This document shows positions 1 through 11,500 of a stretch of DNA of 64,000 bases, piece after piece. The notes beneath the pieces were generated by a model. The model made no database searches. It saw nothing but the letters and a program-made list of their open reading frames with translations, and had not been told where the DNA came from. The stretch's first letter is position 1. Every line of letters begins with the position of its first letter. Location: NCBI GenBank assembly GCA_037976565.1, contig CP137666.1, positions 59,661,413-59,725,412 on the forward strand. The letters are read 5' to 3'. The stretch is from Mesocentrotus franciscanus (lineage: Eukaryota; Echinodermata; Echinoidea; Camarodonta; Strongylocentrotidae). The translations under genes were made by a program, and so were the position numbers.

Positions 1-1130
1 AATGAGATCCACATTGAATGAAATATTGGAAGACACATTAGGTTGTCCACTAGTTATGGTACATTGGTTTTTGATAACTTGAGGTTGAAGTTCAATAGAA
101 ATTGCATTTCCTTGCATTGCGATTTTGGAAGATTAATTCCTTGTTTCTTTAACACCGATGCATTTCTTTTGATACTTGTGTTTCTGGGATTTCAAAGTTA
201 TTTATCCTTCACAAAGTACATGTACACAGTTTATTTCAGAGAAGTTACGATTCACCCTTGATCTAACCTCTTTCCCCCCTTGAACTAAAAATTGATCTTT
301 TTGCATTGTTTTGCCTTAAAGATAACGGCTAGAATAAAATACTCTCATAGGAAGTTCTGATTGTCATATTCCTTCTATATTGCCGTTATTTACCTGAATT
401 CATTAATGCAAGAAAAATAAATAAATAAATAAATGAATAAAATGTTGCTCTCTTTGCAATATTTTGGCTGGTAATACACAATGTTGGTAAAAGTGGAAGA
501 TGTAAATAAAATACTGTACTTTAGGATACAGAATAACACATAAAAATCTCTGCAGAATGCCCATGTTTTCTAGAAATTACAAAAGTAAAATGTTGCTTTT
601 CCGGATAGGTAAATCCGACCTTTGATGTTTATTTTAATTGTATACATACCATGTTGCACCATTGAAAACAAATTTTGTGTGTGATGGATGAACAATAAAA
701 ACTTAAATCATGAATCGTGAAAGTTTACAAAGCTTATTTTATAGTAACAGACAAAAAATACAATTGGTTTGGTCTCGTACCAAGAAAAAACGAATTTTCT
801 CCAAATCTATTCCAAATTTTGACCAGCACCGTGTATTATACCTTACATGCTATTTGCTTCTCCACTCCATGATACCTTACATGCTATTTGCTTCTCCTCC
901 TTTGATGATGGTCCCACACAGGCACTGTTTACATTGTTCTCCTTCACGTCTTTCTTGCCGAATCATGACACGTCATCAATTAAATTGTTTGGAAATGCTT
1001 GCAAATATTATCACTTCTAAGTACCATCTCCAATCACCTCGTGCGACGACCGTTCATCACCGGCCTCTTCTCACGCTTCAACCTTTCCCCATCAATCACC
1101 GTCTCATCATCCCTTCTAAGGAGATAGGTG
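1..1130. other. Non-coding AT-rich flank
   Basis: No coding region with recognisable composition, no RNA gene and no clear transposon end is visible here. There is a short AATA-type run near 415-440. Open frames (for example 710-1213 +) have no recognisable motif. From about 840 the sequence becomes less AT-rich and leads into the candidate exon at 1131. Confidence 0.5.
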
Positions 1131-1364
1131 ATGCCCCGTTTGAGAAGGCTTGCATCCTCCGCCATCCTCCTGATCCTCCTCTTCATCCGACCAACAGCCG
1201 TGTTCGACGATGAAGGTTTCAAAGGCTTTCGTGTCGTCGTCGAACCGCCTTTCGTGTCGAGCGATGTTTTTGGAAACGGATCATCATCAGCAAGGGTTAC
1301 TGTATTAGGAAGGGTTTGTCCTTTATCAGGTTGTACTTTATTTTGGTCTCCGGTTGGAGGTTGA
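1131..1364 (+). CDS. Candidate first coding exon of an unknown secreted protein (partial, weak)
   Basis: From the ATG at 1131 the frame reads MPRLRRLASSAILLILLFIR, followed by PTAVFDDEGF. This has the layout of a signal peptide: a basic start (RLRR), a hydrophobic core (ILLILLFI) and a small-residue region before an acidic segment. Codons in the first 150 nt are rich in GCC, CTC and GTC, unlike the AT-rich surroundings. The frame stops at 1364. A spliced product would leave earlier, perhaps at a GT near 1313 (AGG|GTTTGT), but I cannot confirm a donor or any downstream exon. The mature part (DDEGFKGFRVVVEPPF) matches no family I recognise. It could be chance, since the opposite strand and another forward frame are also open here. 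Confidence 0.25.
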   Translation: MPRLRRLASSAILLILLFIRPTAVFDDEGFKGFRVVVEPPFVSSDVFGNGSSSARVTVLGRVCPLSGCTLFWSPVGG

Positions 1365-1539
1365 ATGATGACTTTGCTGCTGAGTGCTGGCTCGTCATTG
1401 TGAAGACGTTTAACTCGGATTAGCTCCTGAGAGGAACGAAAATATGAAGAAAGAAAAAGGGGGAATGAGATTAAGATACTGAAAGATTGAAAGGACGACG
1501 TTAATGTTTTGTTTTATGCGAGATTCTGAATGCAAGAGG

Positions 1540-1544
<5 letters not shown>

Positions 1545-1598
<54 letters not shown>
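1545..1598. repeat. (GA)n microsatellite
   Basis: Uninterrupted GA dinucleotide run of about 54 bp. Apparent Glu-Arg or Ser-Leu open reading frames across it are repeat artefacts. Confidence 0.95.
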
Positions 1599-1601
<3 letters not shown>

Positions 1602-1916
1602 GGGTGTAAGATTTGTGTATACTATATAGCTTGCATATTAATATTTACACGAGTTCAATTGCCCTGTATGAATCGAGGCCTGATCGTCATTACGTATACT
1701 CTCCTGTCAGCTTCATTGTCGTTCATGTATTCGATCCTTGAGTATTTGATCGTTGAGGTGTGAGTGACAAGATACTAATTCATGTACTCTCTTCCAGGTT
1801 AAACGTATCGTGAGCAAATGCTGTGATTCATAGCACTCTTATAGAGCTCATACTTTTGTATACCTAACGAATCATTTTGTGTACACGTAGACGGAGAAAG
1901 TAAGAGAAAGGAGTAA

Positions 1917-2006
1917 GTGAGAGAGAGAGAGAGAGAGAGAAAGAAAAAGATATATATATATATATTTATATAGAGAGAGAAAGACATAGAGAGAGAGAGA
2001 GACGCA
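1917..2006. repeat. (GA)n / (TA)n compound microsatellite
   Basis: Two GA runs flank a short TA run. The minus-strand open frame across it is low complexity and not a gene. Confidence 0.9.
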
Positions 2007-2246
2007 AAGATGAGAATGCTGTGGATGTGGGAAAGTTTTAGGTAAAAGCATCGGGTTCCTTTTCTCATAATATATACAGTTAATATATGCTGCAAATTAT
2101 GTTTGATTTTTTTTTCTATATTTGTAAAATTGCAAAGAAAAGGCAATTTAACCCGGCGATGTGAATAAATCAAAAATATTGTAATTATATAAAACATTAC
2201 AAAAAATTATCTAGACAATTAAAGGGACACTAAGGTTATTTATGTA

Positions 2247-2372
2247 TCAACCACCTTTGGGCATTTTCTGTATTAATCTAAATATTGTCCAATTACGGTC
2301 AAAATATAGAATACTTTTAAATGGGCAACATATTAACCAACTTGGATTTTTAAAAAAATGCCCAAGTTGATT
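2247..2372. mobile_element. Possible short MITE with TTGGGCATTTT termini
   Basis: The left end (2247-2266) reads CAACCACCTTTGGGCATTTT. The right end (2352-2372), reverse-complemented, reads AATCAACTTGGGCATTTTTT. These form imperfect terminal inverted repeats around about 85 bp of AT-rich DNA. No clear target-site duplication is visible, so the class is unknown. Confidence 0.35.
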
Positions 2373-4111
2373 ACCCTCATAGCACATTTTTTTACCCAGT
2401 ATTTTTAAGAGTGTAACTCTCTCTCTCTGAAGCTCATAACAAATTTTGTTTGAAGAAGACAAGGGGAAAGAGGGAATTTATTTCTTTTTATTCATTTCAT
2501 CTCTATTATTATGGAGGGCAATATTCGTGATAATTGAACTATATAGAGTGGTATGTGACTGACTGAGCAACTCCAAGGTATGATGATAAGATAAACATGA
2601 TGATTCACAATCTCCCAAAGCAAGCCGTCATCCTTATCATATACCTGCTGATGTGAAGAACACATGGCATTGTAATTTTATGTTGTAATACTTCAAGATA
2701 CTACTTTTTCAATACCCAAAGAGTGCACTATATAGGTGCAGGCCTAGATGTATTGCAACGAGGGGATGGTGTATGTAGGCCTATCGTAATAGGAACTAAA
2801 TTATTCAAAGAACCCGGATTGTCGATGGGAAAGTGCGGTATTGAATACTCCGTTGGGACAAAATTGTGATTAAAATCGCAGGCAGCCAAGCGAGAACTGG
2901 TAATTATGAGAAAAGATGAAATGAGTTGCTGTCACTGCTTTTAGGAATAATATGGAAGGAAAACGAAGACATGACTGCATGTGATGATGGGAAAATGGCC
3001 ATGTCTGAATGATAAAAGTTGACAGTTTGGTCGTCTTTATCATGTTGTCAGCTAAGCCAAGATGCATTTCAAATTATTCAGTTTGGTCTGACTTTTGAAA
3101 AAAGGTACTTTTTAATACCTTTTCCAGCTTCATAAAATCGCAAAGATCAACCTTCGATATCCTTGTGTGTCACCTATTGAATTTTACGAACATGACATAA
3201 TTGACATTATTGGAACATGATTTCTATAGGCTGTACAATCGGGTATTTAAATTGAATTTAACTTGCTTGCTTATTGAAAGATATTTAGACAGAAGTCATC
3301 TTTTTATTTTCAAAAGATATTTGAAGTAGTTATTCACGAATTTTAATTTCTACACAAGGGCTATGCTCTTAGCGAGTAATCTTTTAGAAATAATCCCTTT
3401 TTCGCTAGTTTCGCTAGTTTCACATCTATGTCATTTCTAATTCTCAGATAGCCGTGTTAAATAAGAAATATAGAAGATGCCAGAAGGCAAAATCTGCAAA
3501 TATCTGTGGTATTTGTACTGGGTATACCGTCGCACGTGTGGAGCCAAGTTAGAGATCAATCGCAAATCGCCCTTAATAAATAGAGTGCAGACAAACTGTC
3601 TCCAAATCTGCCCGGGGTGCCTGGCTATTTCCCCCATCTAAAAAACATGGCTAGTTTAATATTGATACATCCGTCGTTACGCCCAACGCCATAACGGCGG
3701 GCTATCCAATATTCTTCTGCAAACCCAATAATAAGGCTCTACAAATAATATCTTCGCCATCTTTATAAATTGCTATACAATCTGGTGTTTCCTATTTTAG
3801 AATTCTATCGCGGAATATAGAGTAAAGTGATATTGTGTGGTGCAAGGAATTGAAAATATTATGAGTGGAATTGCGCATTCTTCATTTTTCCACCGCAGTA
3901 ATAAAAATATAACCATATTAAGGTATATAAAAGGAGTAAATAGAAAATAATAAATCCCTAATTATAGATAAGACCGGTGTGTCCATACTTTCCGGTGACA
4001 TAATGGACTCTGATATACCTCTAATACGTTCACATCAGATTTAGATATAGTATGACTCAATGTTGTTCTGTAATAGTCGTGTTTCTTATCTGAAATCTGA
4101 AATTCTGAATC
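2373..4111. other. Non-coding AT-rich DNA
   Basis: No gene, RNA or clear transposon seen. A minus-strand frame at 3437-3637 is open for 66 codons but has no recognisable motif and no supporting splice sites. A small tandem (CGCTAGTTT twice) sits near 3403-3420. Confidence 0.5.
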
Positions 4112-4443
4112 CTGGAATCTCTTTACTGGCTCCCCATTCAACAGCGTATGATATATACAATTCTATTCTTAACCTATCGTGCACTAAATGATTTAGCTCC
4201 AGAATATATTTCATCCCTTCTATCACCCCACTCAGCATGCAGGTCTTACTGGTTTACGTTCATCACATAATGTTAGGCTTAAAGAAATACGTACCAAAAG
4301 AAATTGTGGGGATAGAGCATTTGCACCATGCAGCAGCTCCTTCTTTGTGTGATAAGTTACCTTCCTCTATTCAGACGGGCAACACTCTTTCTACTTTTAA
4401 AATTGGGCTTAAAACTCACCTGATGCTTAATGCATATTGTTAA
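4112..4443 (+). pseudogene. LINE ORF2 C-terminal relic (CR1/L2-type)
   Basis: The first frame from 4112 reads LESLYWLPIQQRMIYTILFL then TYRALNDLAPEYISSLLSPHS, and stops at an in-frame TAA near 4268. A different forward frame continues with AAAPSLCDKLPSSIQTGNTL and STFKIGLKTHL, ending at 4443. This is the familiar C-terminal tail of CR1/L2-like non-LTR retrotransposon reverse transcriptases (LHWLP..., LAPxYI, LPxSI, SFKxxLKTHL). The frame change and internal stop show a dead fragment. Only the last ~110 codons are present, as expected of a heavily truncated copy or old remnant. The superfamily is inferred from these motifs alone. Confidence 0.75.
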
Positions 4444-5130
4444 ATTTCAATGTTTTCTTTACAATATACTATGCAATTTTTAAATAATTCATTTATTTTT
4501 TTACTTTTGTTCAAGCAAAATTGATGTTTGCGACCACGCTTGTAATAATTATATTAAAAAAATTATGAAGGATATAAAATATGAATTCGCTGGTAATCGA
4601 TTGGCACATGCAGAGTTTCCACTCTCATCCTTTAATGAAACACAAGCATAATTATTCTGCATCCAAGTGTAACTTCGAATGTTTAGATCAAACAAAAAAG
4701 GTTGATATTAATTGCATTTTTACGTATAATTTCTCATCTGTCCAAATAATGTTACCGTATAATTTATAGTCGTCATTTTATCATGGATAAAGTTGAAAGC
4801 AATATGTTTACTTGTTACTCTCTGTCAAAGTGACCTGCCCATCCGTTCTGGTGTAATAGCATCAAATATTAATGATGTTAAACCCCTTGTCTCCGAAGCA
4901 CCGAAACCACCCATCTTCGCTTCGTTACCCACAATAATTAAAATTGTCAGCTTGAAACTGATGTCATAGATGGGGACAGAAACATTGAGCAGTCTCGAAC
5001 GTTTGCTGATGAATGATTCTCGCGTAGTTTTGAATACGGAGTGGTTCGAACTATATTTAGTATGTTGATGAAAGTTCGTTCGTGATTGTTGACAATAATT
5101 GGCAATGGGAAAAGATATTTAATTTTAATA
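4444..5130. other. Non-coding DNA downstream of the LINE relic
   Basis: AT-rich, with no supportable gene. Short frames such as 4581-4769 + are compatible with chance. Confidence 0.5.
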
Positions 5131-5303
5131 GAGTGAGTGAGAGAGAGAGAGAGAGAGAGAGAGTGAGTGGAGAGGAGGGAGATGGGGAAGGAGCAGAGAG
5201 AAGAGAGATGGAGAGAAGGAGAGAGAGAGAGGGGTATAAGGGAGAGAGAGAGAGAGAGAGAGAGAGGGATAAGGGAGAGAGAGAGAGAGAGAGAGAGAGG
5301 GGA
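5131..5303. repeat. Interrupted (GA)n tract
   Basis: About 170 bp of GA-rich sequence. Pure GA runs are separated by short spacers (GGATAAGGGA type), giving a minisatellite-like higher order. Frames in both directions encode only Glu/Arg/Gly or Leu/Ser/Pro runs and are artefacts. Confidence 0.9.
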
Positions 5304-6321
5304 AAGAAGGGGGTATAGTGGTGTGGTGAGAGAACTTGAATGCGGAGTTGAAAAAGAGAATACAGGAATATACACGAAGTAAATCGTAAACAGTTTCCAT
5401 AATGATGATAAAGTATAAACTTCTTAATATGTCTTTATTATCTTACCAACTTTGAGCTTAATTATTTCTGAAATGGCATTTGTATATATTCGATTTCACA
5501 CAAAAAGTCTTTGCCAATGATAGATACAATTGTATTATGAATGCAGAAAAAAGGGTCACAATCATTTTAGTGTATTTATAATTGGCCTATATATTCGAAG
5601 TAACATTCTTGTTAAAAGTAAGTTGTATTTCATTAGCTCGAAATGGTTGACTAAGCTTTTTCATTTGTATGATTAAGAGTAATACTTTTACGGAATAAAA
5701 CAAAACAAGAATACTTTTAAAGAATATAATAAACAAGGCCCTATCAGCCAGTTTCGATAAACACAATAACCTTTTACAGTTTCCAATATTTCAGATATCT
5801 CACTATCGGAACAATAGACAGTGGTATCTATGTTTCGATATGTTATATTATACGTTATCTTGCATTTACGTACAGCTCAGTGTTTTCTGGGGGAATGATG
5901 GGGAATTTCAACTATTTACAGATGCTTTTAGTTTTAGATAAATTCAATGATAATATACTGAATATAATTTTTGATGACATTGAATTTGGTCCGATGTTAT
6001 TGGGTTTTATTATGTTATGGGTGGTCTCTGAAGAATTCGATGTCAAGTATGAACACATAAAAACTTCTATTTTTATAGCATCCGTTGGAGTGTGTTGGAT
6101 TAGATCATTACAGTTTATACTTTTGTTTGCGGGTAGAACTGTTTCATTTTGTATTTCCTTAATTGATTAGGTTAACTGCCCCGTATAGGTGATATAGGAC
6201 GATTACGACTGCTGCATATGGCATTGCGAACCCTGGGCCATGTGAACAAATATTTTTTTCTCCACCCTTTTTCAATATTTAAAAAATATTTGGAATGTTC
6301 ATTAAACGTAAAAGGGTACTA
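5304..6321. other. Non-coding AT-rich DNA
   Basis: The longest frame is 5880-6170 + (96 codons), rich in Ile, Phe and Leu as expected from AT-rich sequence. No motif is recognised and no gene is called. Confidence 0.45.
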
Positions 6322-6712
6322 GGACATCTACCCCCTGGACAACCACCCTCGGATAACCACCCCTAGGGTAACCACCCTCTAGGTCAACTACCCCCTAGGA
6401 CGACTACCCCCCGGACAACTGCCCCGGACAACTACCCCGGACAACTACCCCCGGACAACTACCCCTACGATAACCATCCTCTAGGACAACTACCCCCCGG
6501 ACAACTATCCTAGGGAGTAGTTGTCCGGGGGCTAGTTGTCCTAGGGGGTAGTTGTCCGGGGGAAGTTGTCCGGGGTGGTAGTTGTCCTGGGGGTAGTCGT
6601 CCTAGAGGATGGTTGCCCTAGGTGGTAGTTGTCCTAGGGGGCAGTTGTCCTAGAGGGTGGTTATCCTAGGGGTGGTTATCCGGGGGTGGATGTCCAGGGG
6701 GAGGTGTCCGGA
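6322..6712. repeat. Minisatellite arranged as a large inverted repeat (foldback)
   Basis: The left arm (about 6324-6511) consists of ~14-bp units of the form GGACAACTACCCCC with variants (GGATAACCACCCCTAGG, GGACAACCACCCTC). The right arm (about 6512-6705) is the reverse complement in matching order: GGGGGTAGTTGTCC units ending with CCTAGGGGTGGTTATCCGGG. Outer units of both arms align (CTGGACAACCACCCTCGG with CTGGACATCCACCCCCGG), so this is one inverted duplication and not two unrelated tracts. A single strand could fold into a ~190-bp imperfect hairpin. Confidence 0.85.
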
Positions 6713-7646
6713 TACGGTATAAAAGCATTAGTCTAAGATAATAAAAAAAATACCTTGGTATAGAATATTTATTTGGTTGCAAATAAAACTAAAACTAAAT
6801 GTACAGTACAGAATAATTAAAATAATCTTGAATGCATCTATTGTGTGTATAATACCGCTTACGACTTATCATGGTTGCGGACTGTTCTTTACTTCGTCAA
6901 AAATGTTGGTCTACTTTATTACATTATGCAACAACAAAAAACACCTTTATAATTGATTACTACAATTAGATTCCAAAAGCTGGATACAATTTGCCTTCAA
7001 AAATTACAGTCTCTTCATTTTCATCCCAATGGTTTCATCATTAACTAACATTCAGGAGAGGGAAACAACACTATAAACATTAAGATTAACTTTTTGTGGC
7101 TCCCAAAAATTACAGATGACATAAAATGCTTGTAAAAAATCCATGTTATTAAACTAACAAGATTGAAAAGACTTTCCAAAAATCAAACTTAGGTAATTTC
7201 AATAGCTTTATCCATCATCCACTGAAATGTGCATACATTGCAATGACGTACTACGTAATCCAAACATGATATGGTATATTCAAAAGGATATTGAAACTGT
7301 CTTTGAGTTGATTTTTTTCGAAGTCTCCGGATCTTGTTATCTCTTTTCAGCCATGCAACATTCATTTAAAGCAGTCCAGTAAATGCCATGTTCTCCTCCC
7401 CTCCGTTTATGCCTTTAATAAATAACGAATGTTATCCCAAACATAGAAATTTCTTCACCATTCAGTAGCTTTACTAATCTGTAGAAATGCAAGAATGTCA
7501 ACAACGTCATTTTAATCAGGTTAACATTACACGAGCCATAAAATACATGTATCACGTAAAAACATGATTATATAACCACCCCCAAAAAAAAAAAAAAATG
7601 AACATAAAAAAAAAATGATTATAAAAGGAATAACATATAGGCCTAC
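6713..7646. other. Non-coding AT-rich DNA downstream of the candidate exon
   Basis: No downstream exon for the minus-strand candidate at 7647-7717 could be recognised. At 7190-7240 there is a sequence (AATTTCAATAGCTTTATCCA) resembling ones near 7868 and 60568, possibly an old dispersed repeat. There is a poly(A)-rich stretch at 7580-7615. Confidence 0.45.
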
Positions 7647-7717
7647 CTCCTCTCCCGAGACCAGCATCAGCAGAACAAGAAGAGACAACAATGCGACCGA
7701 TTTCTTTCCTACCATTC
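7647..7717 (-). CDS. Candidate signal-peptide exon of an unknown secreted peptide (partial)
   Basis: On the minus strand a pyrimidine-rich acceptor (TTTTTTCTTAG, AG at 7718-7719) is followed two bases later by an ATG at 7715. The 23 codons read MVGKKSVALLSLLVLLMLVS followed by Gly-Glu-Glu. A good donor (GAG|GTAGGC) then follows, with GT at 7645-7646. The peptide has a short basic start (GKK), an uninterrupted Leu/Val core and a Ser-Gly cleavage-like end, typical of a signal peptide. A small exon bounded by plausible splice sites with a phase-0 end is more than composition alone would give. No partner exon was found in the 7.6 kb downstream, so identity is unknown and the call stays tentative. 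Confidence 0.35.
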
Positions 7718-9170
7718 CTAAGAAAAAATGGTTGATCAAGTCAAACAGTTCATAACCATATAGGAACAGCTTCGAGATATCCAACTATTATACTTTAATA
7801 GTTCATTAATGCTTAGCGAGTCACAAGTCTACGCGAAGAACAGTCGGCGAATGAAGATATTAAAAATCAACTAAGGCAATTTCAATAGCCTTGCATGTCC
7901 ATCACCCATTTAAAATTAATGTGCGAACAACAATGGCGCAAACTTGTTTCTATATCCCGCAATAACACTTCTTCTTCTTCCTTAATTTGCTTCCTTTGAG
8001 TAATAAAGATCGGTCACCCACAAAGAGCAGCCGACAAGAATTAAGTGAAGATCTACCAGTTTCTTGCTGAGGAATCGTTGCATTCGATCATCGAAGCTGA
8101 AACATGCATTTAGAATGGAATCGCTGTCTGCGGAAATGACTTCGTTAATACCCAATGCTTGGTCAGTCATGAATTGAAAACAAGACCGTCCGGGTTAGGA
8201 ATTACTGGAAGATTCTCGAGAAAAAAAAGTAACACTACAAGAATTCCCACCTTTGTCTAATTCATGGCCACTGTCGTCTGCGCGGTGGTTGAGGTAGGAA
8301 AGTCTTTATTAGACGAAAGTAAATTTTCCCGCCATCAGATATGAGCAGATGGTTTGTGCGTGATGTCGTCTGCTCCAACAAACACATAGCGAGATCGATG
8401 CGCACTACGAGTGATGCATGCTGCTCATCTAATGCACGCTTATTGCAAGATGGAGCGAACAGAGATGACACGCGGAGAGGGAGAAGAGGGATAACATGAA
8501 AAGTCTTAGGAATTAAGAGTCATGTGGATAATGTCAAGTGTAAATAAGAAAAGAAGAGAGAGAGATAGTGGGGGAGAGGGAAAAAAAAAGGGGGAGGGGG
8601 TTTCAGTGCATGGCATTTTCCAGTTTTGTTGGGTCACTTTACAACAATATAATAATAATAATAATAGTGGGTTCTTGTATATAGCGCTGCATGTCTGTCA
8701 GATTTGACACTCTTGGCGCTCCGCAATTATTACCCCGGCTTTAGTATGGCTGCCATTACGACGGTATATTTTTGAATTTAAAATCTAAAGTAAACATTTG
8801 AAAAAGAAAATTAAATAATTAATCTCTACAATCAAAGACCATTGTCTTACAATATCTTTAAACTAATGAGACAACTCATTAAAAAGTGACAATAGTTTTG
8901 ATTTTCGAAATCTCGATATGTTGGGAACTAAAAGCATAGGACTAGCCCAGATAGTAATTTTCTCTAGTGTGGCGTTGCCGATCCTCGTTCATGTATGGTT
9001 AGAAATACGGTCATTCATTTTGAATACTTTTCATTTGTCAGAATTCAACCCATATCTTTAAGTTGTATATTATAATTATATTGGCTATGTTTCAGACAGT
9101 TTAGAAGGCAAAGAATTTGTGCCAAAAACAATTTCTAAAGTAGAAAAGGATTGTTTTAAAAATGGACCTG
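7718..9170. other. Non-coding or unassigned DNA, possible 5' region of the candidate secreted gene
   Basis: Two short minus-strand frames (7982-8170 and 8262-8471) lie upstream of the candidate exon and have more balanced codons than their surroundings, but neither has a recognisable domain. A purine-rich stretch runs 8545-8600, and a short AAT run near 8648-8666. Confidence 0.35.
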
Positions 9171-9189
9171 AGGGAAATCTGACAATCTC

Positions 9190-9920
9190 TAAAGCACGAC
9201 GTTTAACCCCGGCCTCTGATTGTTTGGGAACGCATATACGGATGACGCCCCGCCGCTTCATGATTTTTTTTCTTTCGAGTCTTGCGCATCTTTTACAATT
9301 TTTTTGTTGAAAATCGGACCTACCGTTACAAAGTCACGTGACCTTTTGTCTTTACATGTCGGCCCGAAAATCGCTCATTTTCGTGATTTGTGTACAAAAC
9401 ATATGGAAATATCATTTTTTCTAAAAAGAGATAAAACATTGGTTATTTGGTCTTGTTTAAAGTTTAGGTGTTTGTTTTGGGGGTCAAAATAGTTGAATTA
9501 TAGTTAGAAATGAAATAAAACAACAAAAACATTGAAATACATATGTTAAAAAAACAAAGAAATACATAAGAAATTATCAAAACAAGAGATAAGATAAGGA
9601 ATAACCTGGCTCTTCCAATTTTTGTCGTATTATTATTCCAAATGGTCTAACAAATATATGTAGTGGAAAAGAAAGCTTAAATATGAAGAATATAATGATT
9701 TATGGGTAAAAATGTGAATTCTGTTGACCTTATTTGCATAATTTACCATAAATATGCAAATGAGTAAATTTTTCAAAAAATTGAAATTACTATAGTATTC
9801 TATACACTTTACTTGACACGCATGCATATTTTCGCGGCGATCGGCCGTTTCACGGCCCAGATCTTAGGGGGGCCGTATTAAGACCTCAAATAGCCCGGCC
9901 TTTTTAGGGTTAAAGTTTAT
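9190..9920. mobile_element. Possible interspersed repeat with TTTAACCC...GGCC ends
   Basis: The left edge (about 9206) reads GTTTAACCCCGGCCTC. The right edge (about 9888-9915), reverse-complemented, reads ACTTTAACCCTAAAAAGGCC. The ends are thus inverted and related, and both are CpG-richer than the AT-rich middle. A TCACGTGA palindrome lies near 9333. The boundaries are approximate and no target duplication was identified. Confidence 0.3.
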
Positions 9921-11500
9921 CCGTATTCATTATGATATACACGATATGAAATAATAATCATAAATATATAGCAATGGTCTTCAGATTATGGCAATGGATA
10001 AATCTTTTTTCAATGACACTATAATGTTATACGATGTACCCATAACCACTCACGGCAATTCAAACAGCGATGACAGTCGGTTCAGAATACGCGATGACGT
10101 TTTCTTCGTACAAAAGCCAATAAAGCCGTGGTTCGATGGGTTCACGTAATCCTCTTGAAATTGGATAGATAGATTTTAAGAGGTCAGAAGGATCTCATTT
10201 AATAATTAAAACTGTCCAATTACTTTATTTATGTGCTCAAAGAAGAAGAAAAAGCTTCACAATCGTGCCCCTGTATCTTATACGGCATAACTATTATGAC
10301 TATGACCCATATCTAAAATGAATAAATTTAAATTGTCAATTTTTTTCTTCAGAAAAGGATGGAAAAGAAAAAAATAACTCGTATCATTAAGAAGTATTTG
10401 GTCATCATTTTTTTTTAATGGTGGGGGGAGGGTATAAAATATCAATACCTACTCATTTTTTTCTATACAAATCAAATAAATCAAATTGTATTTGACACTG
10501 ACAAGCTATTATGATCACATTAATTCCTTTATACCATCTCTCTTTCTACCCCCACTCTCTCTCCCTCTCTTCATGTTATAACTTTAGTTCTTTCTTAGAG
10601 GGGTCAGTCTTACAACTCACTACACTTATGCTAATAAATATCCATTTATCGGATATTTTTTTTTGGGGGGAGGGGGGGAAGGAGGTTGAGACTTTTCTTA
10701 TGTGCCCCAAATAAATTACATCTCCTCTGAAAGAGATGGATATATAAAACAATCACGAATGCTTTTCATTGGACTCTAGCAAAATTTTAGTATTTTAGAC
10801 TTACGCAATACGTTGCTGTTAAGATCACATATTTCAAAAGGTGATGGATAATGCTATTGAATTTGCCTTAGGTTGGTTTCCAACAAATCTTTGCAGTCAT
10901 GTGATATAAATTCCAAATTAGATCAATTTACTTCATTTGATTATTCTTGGATTACCAATCCCTTATATCACCTTTTTCACGAGACCCTTTTGTGTGGCAA
11001 CAAGAATCTGAAATGAATGGACTGCTATTTCAAAATGTGCTTGATAACACTAGCCTGAACAGTCAATAAATGAAATAGTCAATGTAGATTGAAAATAAAA
11101 CCCTTATTATGACAAGTGATGATTTAAAACTTGTGAAATTGTTACTTACATCTTCCATATAAGAAAGGGCAAACAAAAAATTAATAGAATATCGATCCAG
11201 TGGTAAAGGTGAATAGCATTAACAAAAGTACAGTATTATTTTTGTTTTGACCACCAGATTTATGTAGTTGTATTTCGTGGTTTTGGACATTCTAAAACTA
11301 GTTAATCTTTTAATATTTGAAAAAATGTGGTTTTCTCTGTAATAGTACTTAATAAATGGGCAAGTTACAGTTACTTTGTGTCCCATATGTTACCGATTAC
11401 ATCTCAGCTTTTAGTACTATCTGATTGATAATTGCCCTACTTGCCAGAAAATACCACTTAACCCGATACACAGTTACAACTTCAGATCACGAAAGAGGTC
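9921..11500. other. Non-coding AT-rich DNA
   Basis: No gene or transposon end recognised. Short homopolymer runs occur near 10410 and 10655. Confidence 0.5.

Noticed and set aside
710..1213. 167-codon plus-strand frame
   Set aside because: His/Pro/Leu-rich with no motif; it overlaps the better-supported signal-peptide frame in another phase. A 35-bp local duplication (ATACCTTACATGCTATTTGC) near 838-897 also argues against a conserved protein.
5082..5400. Overlapping frames on both strands at the GA tract
   Set aside because: They consist of Glu-Arg or Ser-Leu runs from a dinucleotide repeat.
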